Positions 9,825 through 19,683 are shown, counted from the stretch's first letter. The stretch is 64,000 nt of DNA from Actinomyces sp. ZJ308 (GCF_011752065.1 NZ_JAAIJY010000017.1:1-64000), one strand, 5' to 3'. Numbers and translations: made by a program. Notes: generated by a model not told the origin, from the letters alone.

Positions 9825-11840
9825 TCAGTGGTGCGGCACTGCCTGAAGCCAGTTGAGCTCGAGGCGGGCCGGACCGAGGGCCGCGGCGATGTCGAGGGCG
9901 GCGATCGGGTGCCCGCCGGCACCGACGCCCCCGGCGCCCTGTGGGATCGCGGCGGCGTAGGCGCCCGCGAACGCGTGCAGCCTGACCCCGGCGGCCACCG
10001 AGTCGAGCAGAGCGTCGAGGAGGGGATCCAACGCGACGTCGGTTCTCGCCGTCGTCACTGCGCCCGCGCCTGAGACGGCGTCTGCCTTCGCCCGCTCCCA
10101 GCGGACGGCCGTTCCGGCCAGAACGGCGCCCAGCACCCCGGCGAGCACGTCACCGCTTCCCGCGGTCGCCATCCATCCGGGTCCACAGTCCACGCTGATC
10201 AGGGGGCGGTCGGGGGCGGCGATGAGCGTTGTCGCGCCCTTGAGCACGACGGTGGCACCGCTGAGTCGGGAGAGCTCGCGGGCGGCATGGGCCGGGCGGG
10301 CCTCGACGCGCTCCCGGTTCCACTGCCGGCTCGTCCCGGCCTGCGCCTCCGTACCCGTCAGCGCCGTCAGAAGGGCGGCGGCCTCTCCGGCGTGCGGGGT
10401 CAGGACGTGGAGCGGCGTGCAGCCCAGGTCCTCGGCGAGGAGGTCGGCCAGGATGCTCAGCGCTCCGGCATCGACGACGACGGACGGCTCGGTCGGAGCC
10501 GTGCCTCCATCGGGCTCGGCTGCCCCCTCATCGGTTCCCTCGCCGTCGGCGCCCTGACCCTCAAGGCCGCGGGCGACGACCAGGGTGGGGCGCAGGACGT
10601 CTCGCAGCTCACCGGCCCTGGCGGTGTCGGCGGGGTCGACGCCCGGCCCCAGGACGAGCGCCTGGCTGCGTCCGGCGGTGGGGACGACCTCGGGACGGGC
10701 CGCCAGGACGAGGTCCTCCACGCGTCTGGGTGCGGCCAGGCGCACCATGCCGGCACCGGCGCGCACCGCGCCGCTGGCGGCCAGGACGGCCGCGCCGGGG
10801 TAGGACTCGCTGCCGGCCCACAGGCCCACGACGCCGCGGGTGTACTTGTGGTCGTCGGCGCCGGGCTCGGGAACGGCTCGCGCCAGGTAGTCGCCCAGGC
10901 CGCCGTCGACGGGACGGCGGGCGATGGGCCGGCTCGAGGGCGCCGGCAGACCGAGGGGGACGACCTCGACGACACCGCACAGGTGCCGGGCCGGGGGCAG
11001 GCACAGGCACCCCTTGAGGCAGGTGAAGGTCACGGTGCGGTCAGCGGCGAGGACCGGCCCGTCGACCGTGCCGTCGTCGACGCCGGTCCCGCTGGGCAGG
11101 TCGACGGCGATGACGCGCAGCGGACGCCGCCCCGGCTCTCCGGCGGCGACGAGCGGGGCGATGAGGGCGGCGGCGTCGGGTCGCAGTGGTCCGCTGGCGC
11201 CGATGCCGGTGAGTCCGTCGAGGACGAGTCCACCCCGGGCGAGGAAGGCCTCGACGGCGGCGATGGCCTCGGCGTTGTCCTGATCGGTTCCATCCTCACT
11301 GCGGTAGCCGGCGCCGTAGACGGTGACGCCGTGGCTGCGGGCCTCCTCGAGGGCGACGGGGTGAGGGTGCTCGGTGGCGAGAACGGCGCTGACCGCGCAG
11401 CCGTTGTGCGACAGCAGGCCTCCGGCCAGGAGGGTGTCGGCGCCGTTGTGCCCGCCACCGACCAGGAGAAGCACCGGCGACCCCGCGATCCATCCCGGGC
11501 TCACGTACGCCCCTCCCCCGTCGGCCGACGCCCCGGTCGGCGCCGCCGGGGAGACCGGCGAGCTGGGTGTTGCCACCGGCCCCGCGGGGCTCGCCGAGGA
11601 GAACGGGGCCACGGCCGGCCGGGCGGGGGCCGTCACGGCCCCGGGAACGACGGGGCCCTGGCGCAGCTCGCGCAGTGCCGCCCGGGCCACTGCGTGGGCG
11701 GCGGCTCTCATGTAGCGGTCGGTGCCCGCGGTCACGGGGGATTCCGCCGCCGCGACCTCCTGGGCGGGCCAGGCGCAGGCGGTGGGGTCGGTGACGTCGT
11801 CGGAACGCGTGAAGTCGTTGAGGTCACTCACCTGTCCCAT
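9825..11840 (-). CDS. nnr: Bifunctional NAD(P)HX epimerase / dehydratase
   Basis: Repairs hydrated NADH and NADPH. The N-terminal YjeF_N (epimerase) domain has LLLVGGGHNGADTLLAG around residue 125 and is interrupted before this by a low-complexity Ala/Pro/Ser stretch of about 50 residues. The C-terminal ribokinase-like dehydratase domain shows GVVGLWAGSESYPGAAVLA and the catalytic GPGWMATAGSGDVLAGVLGA. Total 671 residues, long for the family because of linkers. ATG at 11840 is preceded by a GGAGG ribosome site. First gene of the run that includes alr and tsaE. Confidence 0.93.
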   Translation of the reverse strand: MGQVSDLNDFTRSDDVTDPTACAWPAQEVAAAESPVTAGTDRYMRAAAHAVARAALRELRQGPVVPGAVTAPARPAVAPFSSASPAGPVATPSSPVSPAAPTGASADGGGAYVSPGWIAGSPVLLLVGGGHNGADTLLAGGLLSHNGCAVSAVLATEHPHPVALEEARSHGVTVYGAGYRSEDGTDQDNAEAIAAVEAFLARGGLVLDGLTGIGASGPLRPDAAALIAPLVAAGEPGRRPLRVIAVDLPSGTGVDDGTVDGPVLAADRTVTFTCLKGCLCLPPARHLCGVVEVVPLGLPAPSSRPIARRPVDGGLGDYLARAVPEPGADDHKYTRGVVGLWAGSESYPGAAVLAASGAVRAGAGMVRLAAPRRVEDLVLAARPEVVPTAGRSQALVLGPGVDPADTARAGELRDVLRPTLVVARGLEGQGADGEGTDEGAAEPDGGTAPTEPSVVVDAGALSILADLLAEDLGCTPLHVLTPHAGEAAALLTALTGTEAQAGTSRQWNRERVEARPAHAARELSRLSGATVVLKGATTLIAAPDRPLISVDCGPGWMATAGSGDVLAGVLGAVLAGTAVRWERAKADAVSGAGAVTTARTDVALDPLLDALLDSVAAGVRLHAFAGAYAAAIPQGAGGVGAGGHPIAALDIAAALGPARLELNWLQAVPHH

Positions 11841-12014
11841 TGTCCTCCGCTCATGATTCCTCGCCCCTCCAGCAAGGTTCTGAGACCAAGAGTTTCATAG
11901 TGTGAGACATTTGGAAGGCTCGCCGTCTCCCTGCGGACCCAGGAGGTTGTCCATTCCAGAAGAGGGCGGCGCGTTCAGCCCTCACCGCCCCGGCCCACCC
12001 GGCACAATGGCCAG

Positions 12015-12494
12015 GTGATCCGCGCAGTAGGGACTGACCTGGTCGACGTCACCCGCCTCGAAGGCTACATGGACCGGGTACCCGGCCTGCGCGAGCGCCT
12101 CTTCACCCCCGTCGAGCTGGCCGCCTGCCAGAAGCGGGCCGCCTCCCTGGGGGCGCGCCTGGCGGCCAAGGAGGCGGTTCTCAAGGCGCTGGGGTCGGCC
12201 TACGCCGAGCTCGGGCTGGACGCTCCCGAGGGGTGGGCCTACAGGGACATCGAGGTGACCTCGACACCCGGTACCCCGCCGCGCCTGCGCCTGACCGGGG
12301 CGGCCGCGATGGCCGCGCGCCAGGCGGGTATCGGCCACTGGCACCTCTCACTGGCCCACGACGGCGGCATGGCGCAGGCCTTCGTCGTCGCCCAGGCCGA
12401 TCACGTGGACAACGACGACGACCTGGCCCTGTCCTCCCAACGCTCCGAGGCGCGCACGAAACCGCAGGTCAGGTCCCTGCGCCCGGCCCAGTAG
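12015..12494 (+). CDS. acpS: Holo-[acyl-carrier-protein] synthase
   Basis: Transfers 4'-phosphopantetheine from CoA to acyl carrier protein, activating fatty acid synthesis. The N-terminus has the Mg-binding GTDLVDVTRLE, then LFTPVELAAC and LAAKEAVLKALG, all signature elements. HLSLAHDGGMAQAFVV ends the fold near residue 130. The last 25 residues are polar and extend beyond a minimal AcpS. GTG start at 12015 is the only start that includes the Asp motif. Its promoter region is shared with divergent nnr, and it converges on glmS. Confidence 0.95.
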   Translation: MIRAVGTDLVDVTRLEGYMDRVPGLRERLFTPVELAACQKRAASLGARLAAKEAVLKALGSAYAELGLDAPEGWAYRDIEVTSTPGTPPRLRLTGAAAMAARQAGIGHWHLSLAHDGGMAQAFVVAQADHVDNDDDLALSSQRSEARTKPQVRSLRPAQ

Positions 12495-12519
12495 CCCAGC
12501 GCAGTGACCCAGCCCAGTA

Positions 12520-12553
12520 GGCGCCGGGCCCCGCACGTGCGGGGCCCGGCGCC
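12520..12553. terminator. Perfect 34-bp palindrome between acpS and glmS
   Basis: A fully symmetric GC-rich palindrome centred between 12536 and 12537, lying 26 bp after the acpS stop and 34 bp after the glmS stop. Both transcripts would form the same very stable hairpin; there is no T tract on either side, which is common in actinobacterial terminators. Confidence 0.8.
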
Positions 12554-12586
12554 GTTGAGGGCCGAGTCGATGCGTCGGCGTCGGTC

Positions 12587-14491
<1,905 letters not shown>

Positions 14492-14538
14492 GCTCCGATC
14501 GAATCATGCTGACGCGACGTTGACAACGAGCGCAGGGC

Positions 14539-14582
14539 CACGTCGGTGTGATCTCGGTGTGACGCCGGCGTGATCCCGAAGG
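14539..14582. repeat. Degenerate 11-bp tandem repeats, glmS side (4 units)
   Basis: Four consecutive 11-bp units start at 14539, 14550, 14561 and 14572. They share a GA-x-G/C-TCGGTGT-like pattern, the last resembling the better conserved array at 14662-14716. They lie 50-90 bp upstream of the glmS start. Confidence 0.6.
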
Positions 14583-14636
14583 GGCCGCCGCACGCCCCAG
14601 ACGCTCTTGTTGGAGTCCCTTCCCGAGCTCCCGGTT

Positions 14637-14654
14637 GATATCCGAGTGGATATC
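14637..14654. promoter_or_regulatory. Operator-like palindrome in the glmS-coaA intergenic region
   Basis: GATATCC-N4-GGATATC is a perfect 18-bp inverted repeat placed between the two 11-bp repeat arrays. Size and spacing suit a dimeric repressor site; the protein is unknown. Confidence 0.45.
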
Positions 14655-14661
14655 CCGCCGA

Positions 14662-14716
14662 GATCCCGACGCGATCCCAACGCGATCCCGACGCGATCCC
14701 GATGAGATCCCAATGA
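14662..14716. repeat. Five tandem 11-bp repeats, coaA side
   Basis: Five head-to-tail copies begin at 14662, 14673, 14684, 14695 and 14706. Each starts GATCCC, followed by R-A-Y-G and two variable bases. The array ends 53 bp before the coaA start. The 11-bp period is close to one helical turn, so every copy faces the same side of the DNA. Confidence 0.85.
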
Positions 14717-14768
14717 GTCCTCTTCGATCCGCCGGGATTGTCCGTCGAGCGCCTCTTTTTGCGACACT

Positions 14769-15752
14769 GTGTCGGTGACCTCCGAGCTGAGCGACCCGAG
14801 TGACCTGGGCATCCCGGGCGCCTCGCCCTATATCCAGCTGGACCGCGACCAGTGGTCCGCGCTGGCCTCATCGGCACCGCTGCCGCTGACCCAGGCCGAC
14901 GTCGAGAAGCTGCGGGGCCTGGGCGACCCCATCGACCTGGCCGAGGTGGACGCCGTCTACCGTCCCCTGACCGCGCTGCTGGAGGACTACATCGCCACCT
15001 CGCGTGAGCGCGCGCACCGCACCGGCGCCTTCCTGGGCGTGGACGAGCCGTCCACGCCCTTCGTCGTCGCGGTGGCCGGATCGGTCGCCGTCGGCAAGTC
15101 GACGACGGCGCGTCTCATCGCCCACCTGCTCTCCCGCTTTCCGGACACACCCCGCGTGGATCTGGTGACCACCGACGGCTTCCTCCTGCCCAACCGGGTC
15201 CTCGAGGAGCGCGGGCTCATGGCCCGCAAGGGCTTCCCCGAGTCCTACGACCGCCGCGCGCTGCTGGAGTTCGTCGCGGCCGTGAAGTCCGGCAGTGCGC
15301 GGGTTCAGGCCCCCGTCTACTCCCACACGGTCTACGACATCGTCCCGGGCCGGCACGTGACGGTGGAGCGCCCCGACATCCTCGTCCTGGAGGGGCTCAA
15401 CGTCCTCCAGCCCGCGCCGCGGGGAACGCGGCCGGGAGCCTCGGCCCTGGCGGTCAGTGACTTCATCGACTTCTCGATCTACGTCGACGCCGACCCCGCC
15501 GACATCCGCCGCTGGTACCTGGACCGCTTCCTCACCCTCAAGCACACGGCCTTCACCCAGCCGGGATCCTACTTCCGGCGCTTCGCCGAGATCCCCGACG
15601 ACGTCGCCCTGGCCGGGGCGGGCGAGATCTGGGAGAGCGTCAACCTGGTCAACCTGCGCGAGAACATCGCCCCCACCCGCGGCCGGGCCACCCTGGTCCT
15701 GACCAAGGACTCCGAGCACCGCATGAGCCGGGTCCTGCTGCGCAAGTCCTGA
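14769..15752 (+). CDS. coaA: Pantothenate kinase (type I, CoaA)
   Basis: ATP-dependent first step of CoA synthesis. The P-loop AVAGSVAVGKSTTARLI is near residue 98, followed by VDLVTTDGFLLPN, KGFPESYDRRALLEF and VYSHTVYDIVPG, the bacterial type I signatures, and YVDADPADIRRWYLDRF. 327 residues, normal length. GTG at 14769 is used; another GTG two codons later is possible. It is divergent from glmS, across the repeat array. The last codons form one arm of the terminator stem. Confidence 0.94.
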   Translation: MSVTSELSDPSDLGIPGASPYIQLDRDQWSALASSAPLPLTQADVEKLRGLGDPIDLAEVDAVYRPLTALLEDYIATSRERAHRTGAFLGVDEPSTPFVVAVAGSVAVGKSTTARLIAHLLSRFPDTPRVDLVTTDGFLLPNRVLEERGLMARKGFPESYDRRALLEFVAAVKSGSARVQAPVYSHTVYDIVPGRHVTVERPDILVLEGLNVLQPAPRGTRPGASALAVSDFIDFSIYVDADPADIRRWYLDRFLTLKHTAFTQPGSYFRRFAEIPDDVALAGAGEIWESVNLVNLRENIAPTRGRATLVLTKDSEHRMSRVLLRKS

Positions 15753-15777
15753 ACAGGCCTGAGCGGGACTTGCGCAG
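15738..15777 (+). terminator. coaA terminator overlapping its 3' coding end
   Basis: A perfect 12-bp inverted repeat (15738-15749 with 15766-15777), loop 16 bp containing the TGA stop. The left arm encodes the last four residues of CoaA, so the coding end doubles as a terminator arm. Confidence 0.65.
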
Positions 15778-15846
15778 GCCCGAACAGCCCGATCCTGAAG
15801 CCGGTACGAAGGCGGCCTGAAACCGGAGGGCCGCAGGCTGGCGGCC

Positions 15847-16902
15847 ATGACAGCACAGGCAAGCACCAAGGCTTCTATGAGCATTCTCGTCGTCGGCCTG
15901 GGGGTGATCGGAGCGACCTACGGCTACCTCTTCCAGAAGGCCGGCCACCGGGTCGAGCACCTGGTTCGCAGCAGCAGCGCGAGGTCCGGGATCAGCTCGC
16001 TCGAGGTGGAGATCCTCGATGGCAGGACCGATACGAAGGGCTCGTTGTCCCACGACCGCTACAGCGTTCACCACCATGTTCACCACCGTGCACGCAGCCG
16101 TTACGACCTCATCGTGGTCTCAGTGCCGCAGGGCAGGATCGCCGAGGTGATGGCCGACCTCGATGCGGGCGGTATCGAGGGGCCCGTTCTGCTGTTCTGC
16201 GGTTTCTGGGGAGAGCGTGAGGAGCTCGACGGTCTACTGGCCGGCCGCGACGTCATCCTGGGGTACCCGGTGGCGGGCGGGGGGTACCCGGTGGCGGGCG
16301 GGAGCATCACGGGCAACCGGCTCGACTGCTGCGTCTTCGACCACGTCATGCTGGAGCGGCGCGACAGGGCCCGCTTCCCCGGTTATGAGCGGGTGGAGGC
16401 GTTGTTCGCCTCCTGCGGCATCAGCCTGGAGCGCCCCTACGACATGCTCGAGTGGATCTGGTTGCACATGGCGATCAATGCCGGTGTCGGCGCCGTGGCG
16501 GGAATGTACGGCGATATCGAGGACACGACGCGCTCGGCCGAACAGCTCATGGGTTCAACCAGGATGCTCGCCCGAGCGGTCAGGGCGATTCGAGAGACGT
16601 CCAGGATCGTGGCGTCGCGCGGCGTCGATCTGAGCCGTTACCGCGGCGAGCTGCTGGCATACAGGCTGCCGACGGCCGTTTCCGCACCCCTCATGAGACG
16701 CATGTTCGCCAGGAATCTCCTCACCCGCAGGATCATGACGCTGCACGGCAACACCGACGACCTGCTGTTCGTCTGCGGAACTGTCTACGAGCAGGGCAGG
16801 GGTGGAGGGATTCCCGCCCCCGTCTTTTACGAGAGCTACGAGGCGGTTCGTGGCAAGGCCGCCCGCCGTGGCTCCGGCACTGCCGACATCGCCAGGCCTT
16901 GA
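15847..16902 (+). CDS. Ketopantoate reductase-like (ApbA/PanE family) protein
   Basis: An NAD(P)-binding Rossmann motif opens the protein (ILVVGLGVIGATYGYLF, about residues 13-29), followed by DLIVVSVPQGRIAEVM and a C-terminal helical domain (WIWLHMAINAGVGAVAGMYG) typical of the ApbA/PanE_C fold. Substrate is not certain: many family members reduce other 2-keto acids, and the classic catalytic Lys context is not obvious. A 21-bp perfect tandem duplication (16261-16302) repeats GYPVAGG in frame. It follows coaA after a terminator, so a CoA role is only suggested by position and family. The start could also be the Met at residue 11 (MSILVVG). Confidence 0.75.
   Translation: MTAQASTKASMSILVVGLGVIGATYGYLFQKAGHRVEHLVRSSSARSGISSLEVEILDGRTDTKGSLSHDRYSVHHHVHHRARSRYDLIVVSVPQGRIAEVMADLDAGGIEGPVLLFCGFWGEREELDGLLAGRDVILGYPVAGGGYPVAGGSITGNRLDCCVFDHVMLERRDRARFPGYERVEALFASCGISLERPYDMLEWIWLHMAINAGVGAVAGMYGDIEDTTRSAEQLMGSTRMLARAVRAIRETSRIVASRGVDLSRYRGELLAYRLPTAVSAPLMRRMFARNLLTRRIMTLHGNTDDLLFVCGTVYEQGRGGGIPAPVFYESYEAVRGKAARRGSGTADIARP
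16261..16302 (+). repeat. 21-bp perfect tandem duplication inside the PanE-like gene
   Basis: Two identical 21-bp copies (16261-16281 and 16282-16302) add seven residues, GYPVAGG, without shifting the frame. The unit is GC-rich and prone to slippage, so copy number may vary between strains. Confidence 0.9.
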
Positions 16903-16976
16903 AAGACCGTCGCCCGAAACGGGTGCCTCGCCGGATAGGATCGACCGCCTGGCGCGATCACCCACTCATCACATCA

Positions 16977-17468
16977 CTACTCATCGTTCGTGGTACGACC
17001 GGTCTGCCCAGCGGGAGACGGATAAGTGATATCCGGCATGTCCCCGGGGATATCGATGCGCCCCACGCTCCCATGACAAAGTGCCGCTGCTGTGCGCGCA
17101 GCGGCCGAGACATGATCCCACAAGAGGCGTGCGGCCCAGGGGCCGTATTGCTGCGCGACAGCACTGAGCTCTTCTCGCATCGCGGTCTCATCCGCTTCGT
17201 CATCGGAAGCAGCGAACACGATGCTGGCGGTAGCGCCGACGAACCACTCGCCGGCGCCGACGGCGAGGTCACCGACGAGGGCGTGGATCGGAGCGGTCTC
17301 CTCCGGCGCCATCTGTACTTCAACCGGGCTGATTCGCCACTGAACGAAGTCCTCCTCCATGTCCTGCGGCTGACAGATGACACGGACGGTCTGGAGCTGG
17401 AGGACGGTGGTCGATCGTAGTGGGAGACTCTGATCTTTCACCTCGTCAGGGTTCGACCTGGCCGTCAT
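16977..17468 (-). CDS. SecB-like chaperone of a toxin-antitoxin-chaperone (TAC) module
   Basis: The 163-residue product has the length and layout of SecB-like proteins. There is an N-terminal beta region, then a segment of the form EELSAVAQQYGPWAARLLWD leading into a helix (HVSAAARTAAALCHG) and a final IDIPGDMPDITYP strand. This matches, feature for feature, the C-terminal half of SecB and of Mycobacterium tuberculosis Rv1957 as I remember them (acidic-Leu helix, G-x-x-x-L-x-P-Y-x-R-E, short strand with P). Here the YPYxRE position reads LWDHVSA, so similarity is weak by identity. I chose the ATG at 17468 because it overlaps the antitoxin stop (ATGA); a longer frame to 17528 lies within the antitoxin. 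Confidence 0.6.
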   Translation of the reverse strand: MTARSNPDEVKDQSLPLRSTTVLQLQTVRVICQPQDMEEDFVQWRISPVEVQMAPEETAPIHALVGDLAVGAGEWFVGATASIVFAASDDEADETAMREELSAVAQQYGPWAARLLWDHVSAAARTAAALCHGSVGRIDIPGDMPDITYPSPAGQTGRTTNDE

Positions 17469-17854
17469 GCTCCCACCAGCTTGCCCGTGGACACTCGTCG
17501 TGCCGCCTCCGTCGAGGACGAGTTCCACCTGTAGTCGGACATGCCGGCGTTGCGGGTGGCAAGACGAACTTCATGTCCGTCGACAGGAACCACCTCATGG
17601 CGGATGACTGCTCCCACGGCCTTGGCGTAACGCCGTACCGTGGACAGGTGGGCGTCTGCGTGACCCGACTCGAACCGGGAGACGGAGGCCTGGCTGGTAC
17701 CCATGGCGTGAGCAACGTCAGCCTGAGTCATACCGCTGCGCTCGCGCACGGCAACGAGGTCACGGATCAACGCGCGATCGGCAGAGACCAGGCTGCGTGC
17801 ATGCCTGTAACCAGGGGCATCCGGATCCTCACCAAGAAGCTCGTAGATGTCCAT
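17465..17854 (-). CDS. higA: HigA-like XRE-family antitoxin with C-terminal chaperone-dependence tail
   Basis: The 129-residue product has a classic Cro/C1 helix-turn-helix (LVAVRERSGMTQADVAHAMG, then TSQASVSRFESGHADAHLST, about residues 33-72) and a C-terminal tail of about 40 residues containing DYRWNSSS and RRVSTGKLV. In M. tuberculosis HigA1 a similar tail with a central Trp makes folding depend on the SecB-like partner. Gene order here is toxin, antitoxin, SecB-like, as in that TAC locus. It should bind DNA to autorepress; an imperfect palindrome lies 22 bp upstream. Symbol given by family and context. Confidence 0.75.
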   Translation of the reverse strand: MDIYELLGEDPDAPGYRHARSLVSADRALIRDLVAVRERSGMTQADVAHAMGTSQASVSRFESGHADAHLSTVRRYAKAVGAVIRHEVVPVDGHEVRLATRNAGMSDYRWNSSSTEAARRVSTGKLVGA

Positions 17855-17875
17855 GTGTTCTCACCACCTCGTGGG

Positions 17876-17895
17876 ATATATCGGTGACGACATAT
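17876..17895. promoter_or_regulatory. Candidate HigA-type operator
   Basis: ATATATCG-N4-CGACATAT is a 20-bp inverted repeat with one mismatched pair, in an AT-rich patch between toxin and antitoxin genes. It is just upstream of the antitoxin start, the expected place for autoregulation. The AT-rich half-site recalls the ATATAGG/CCTATAT site reported for mycobacterial HigA1. Confidence 0.5.
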
Positions 17896-17941
17896 TAGCC
17901 TCTGGTTCAGGCATGTGAAGGGCGCTTCGTCACATCTCACA

Positions 17942-18433
17942 TCACCTCATCCGCCGCGACCGCGACCAGGACTCGAAACGCTCCTGCGCCTCAGCGATGT
18001 GCCCGTCCTGCTCCTCCAGTCCGATCATTCCGCCTCGCTTGTGGCGGAAGCTGAGCGAGAGCAGCAGGCGGTCCTCGTCGTCCGGCTCACTGAAGTACAG
18101 GCGCATGTAACGTCGCTCTCCGTCGAGGTCGACGGTCAGCTCCAGGCGGGCCTCGAGCACGTCATGCGCACTTCGAGCCTTGCAGACGACGCCCTTGGTG
18201 TAGGTGGTGTCGAAGTTGAGACGACCAGCCTCTGCATCCTGGAGTAGCTGGTGGACCTCGGCCAGGAGCATCTGCCACTCGTCTTCACCGATGCCACACG
18301 CCCGCAGCTCGCTCATCTCCCTGGTCAGATAAGGGCGCCAGTGGTTATCGACGGCGTTTCTCCAATACCCGCCAAGACGACACGAACGAGCCCCGTAGCC
18401 GTAAACCTTGTCATGGAGAAGGGCGGCCATCAT
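17942..18433 (-). CDS. higB: HigB/RelE-superfamily toxin of the TAC module (start uncertain)
   Basis: The C-terminal 110 residues fit the HigB/phage Gp49-like mRNA interferase pattern. WRPYLTREMSEL is followed by a helix (EWQMLLAEVHQLLQDAEAG), then the beta core LEARLELTVDLDGERRYMRLYF, LLLSLSFRHKRGG, and the final amphipathic helix with IAEAQERF. These would cleave ribosome-bound mRNA. It lies 87 bp upstream of the HigA-like gene in the toxin-first order of HigBA. The frame is open back to a GTG at 18643, overlapping the divergent ABC gene. I chose the ATG at 18433 (163 residues) because no earlier start avoids the divergent promoter; an N-terminal extension of about 40 residues before the toxin core remains. 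Confidence 0.6.
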   Translation of the reverse strand: MMAALLHDKVYGYGARSCRLGGYWRNAVDNHWRPYLTREMSELRACGIGEDEWQMLLAEVHQLLQDAEAGRLNFDTTYTKGVVCKARSAHDVLEARLELTVDLDGERRYMRLYFSEPDDEDRLLLSLSFRHKRGGMIGLEEQDGHIAEAQERFESWSRSRRMR

Positions 18434-18609
18434 GACCACGCTCGCAACGAGAACGATCTCATCGGGACTCCTGGGGGTGCTCTGGAGTGATTCATGAGGA
18501 TCGTAGCTTCTGCCGTTCGGCTCGACGCCGTCGTCGGACGAGACGGCGTGAAACTCGGCTCCATCTCGGTGAAGCCGTGCTGAAACCGTGCAGATCCAGC
18601 CTTGGCGGC

Positions 18610-19683
18610 ATGACCACACCAACAGCGACCGAATCGCCCTCACCCAACGAGCCCCCGGCCATCAGGACCGACGGACTGACGCGCGACTTCGGCTCCTTCA
18701 CCGCCGTCGATTCCCTGAATCTGGAGATTCCCGCCGGCATCGTCTACGGCCTGCTCGGCCCCAACGGCGCCGGCAAGTCCACGGCGCTGCGCATGATCAC
18801 CACCCTGCTGGCGCCCACCCGCGGCCGGGCGATGGTCCTGGGCCGCGACGTCGTCCGCGAGCGCCACGCCGTGCGCAGCCTCATCGGGGTGACGGGCCAG
18901 TACGCCAGCGTCGACGAGATGCTCACCGGGGTGGAGAACCTGCGGCTCTTCGGGCGCCTGCTGGGCCTTGGCCGACGGCGGGCGCGTGAGCGGGCCGACG
19001 AGCTGCTGGCCGCCTTCAGCCTGACCGAGGCGGGCGGTAAGCGGGTGAACAGCTACTCCGGTGGGATGCGGCGTCGACTGGACCTGGCCGTCTCCCTCAT
19101 CGCCCAGCCCCCGCTCGTCTTCCTGGACGAGCCCACCACCGGATTGGACCCGCGCACGCGTGAGCAGATGTGGGACGTCATCCGCTCCCTGGTGAAGGGC
19201 GGCTCCACGATCCTGCTGACCACCCAGTACCTGGAGGAGGCCGACCGCCTGGCCCACCGGGTCGGCATCATCGACGCCGGGCGGCTCATCGCCGAGGGCA
19301 CGCCCGATGAGCTCAAGGACCGGGTGGGCAGCAGCTCGCTCATCCTGACCCCGTCCGTACCCGAGGACCAGGCGGCCACCGCCGAGGTCATCGAGCGGGT
19401 CACCGGTCACGCCCCGGCGGTGACCGACCGGGGTATCCAGGGCGCGCGTCTGCAGACGCCGCTGACCGAGGCGTCTGTGGCCACCGAGGTGCTCGTGGCC
19501 CTGCGCGACGCCGGACTGTCCCCCAGGACCGTCTCGGTGGACCGCCCCAGCATGGACTCGGTCTTCATGGCCCTGACCGGCCACCCCAGGCAGGAGACCG
19601 ACGCCCCGCCCATTCCCTCCGCCGAGCCGTCGGCCTCCTCCCCCGCAACCATCCGTCCCGACGACGTCGAGGAGCAGTCATGA
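18610..19683 (+). CDS. ABC-2 transporter ATP-binding protein (DrrA-type)
   Basis: The motor of a two-gene exporter. Walker A is [12 protein letters not shown] (about residue 47), Q-loop in [15 protein letters not shown], signature [16 protein letters not shown], Walker [14 protein letters not shown] and the switch His region [19 protein letters not shown]. The C-terminal domain with [16 protein letters not shown] is the DrrA-type tail of drug and lipid exporters. ATG at 18610 ([10 protein letters not shown]) is preferred over an upstream frame reading arginine-rich junk. It overlaps the permease by 4 bp. Substrate unknown. Confidence 0.9.
   Translation: MTTPTATESPSPNEPPAIRTDGLTRDFGSFTAVDSLNLEIPAGIVYGLLGPNGAGKSTALRMITTLLAPTRGRAMVLGRDVVRERHAVRSLIGVTGQYASVDEMLTGVENLRLFGRLLGLGRRRARERADELLAAFSLTEAGGKRVNSYSGGMRRRLDLAVSLIAQPPLVFLDEPTTGLDPRTREQMWDVIRSLVKGGSTILLTTQYLEEADRLAHRVGIIDAGRLIAEGTPDELKDRVGSSSLILTPSVPEDQAATAEVIERVTGHAPAVTDRGIQGARLQTPLTEASVATEVLVALRDAGLSPRTVSVDRPSMDSVFMALTGHPRQETDAPPIPSAEPSASSPATIRPDDVEEQS

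Noticed and set aside
14492-14538. Possible glmS ribozyme or riboswitch leader
   Set aside because: The leader shows repeats but none of the conserved ribozyme core; glmS ribozymes belong mainly to Firmicutes.
14649-14716. CRISPR-like array
   Set aside because: Units are 11 bp and contiguous without spacers, and no cas genes are nearby.
14504-14812. Minus-strand open frame of about 100 residues across the glmS-coaA gap
   Set aside because: It is open only because the region is GC-rich and built of 11-bp repeats; it overlaps the coaA start and has no recognisable domain.
17028-17054. GATATCC and GGATATC half-sites resembling the 14637-14654 palindrome
   Set aside because: They lie inside the SecB-like coding end with a 13-bp spacer; likely codon coincidence.
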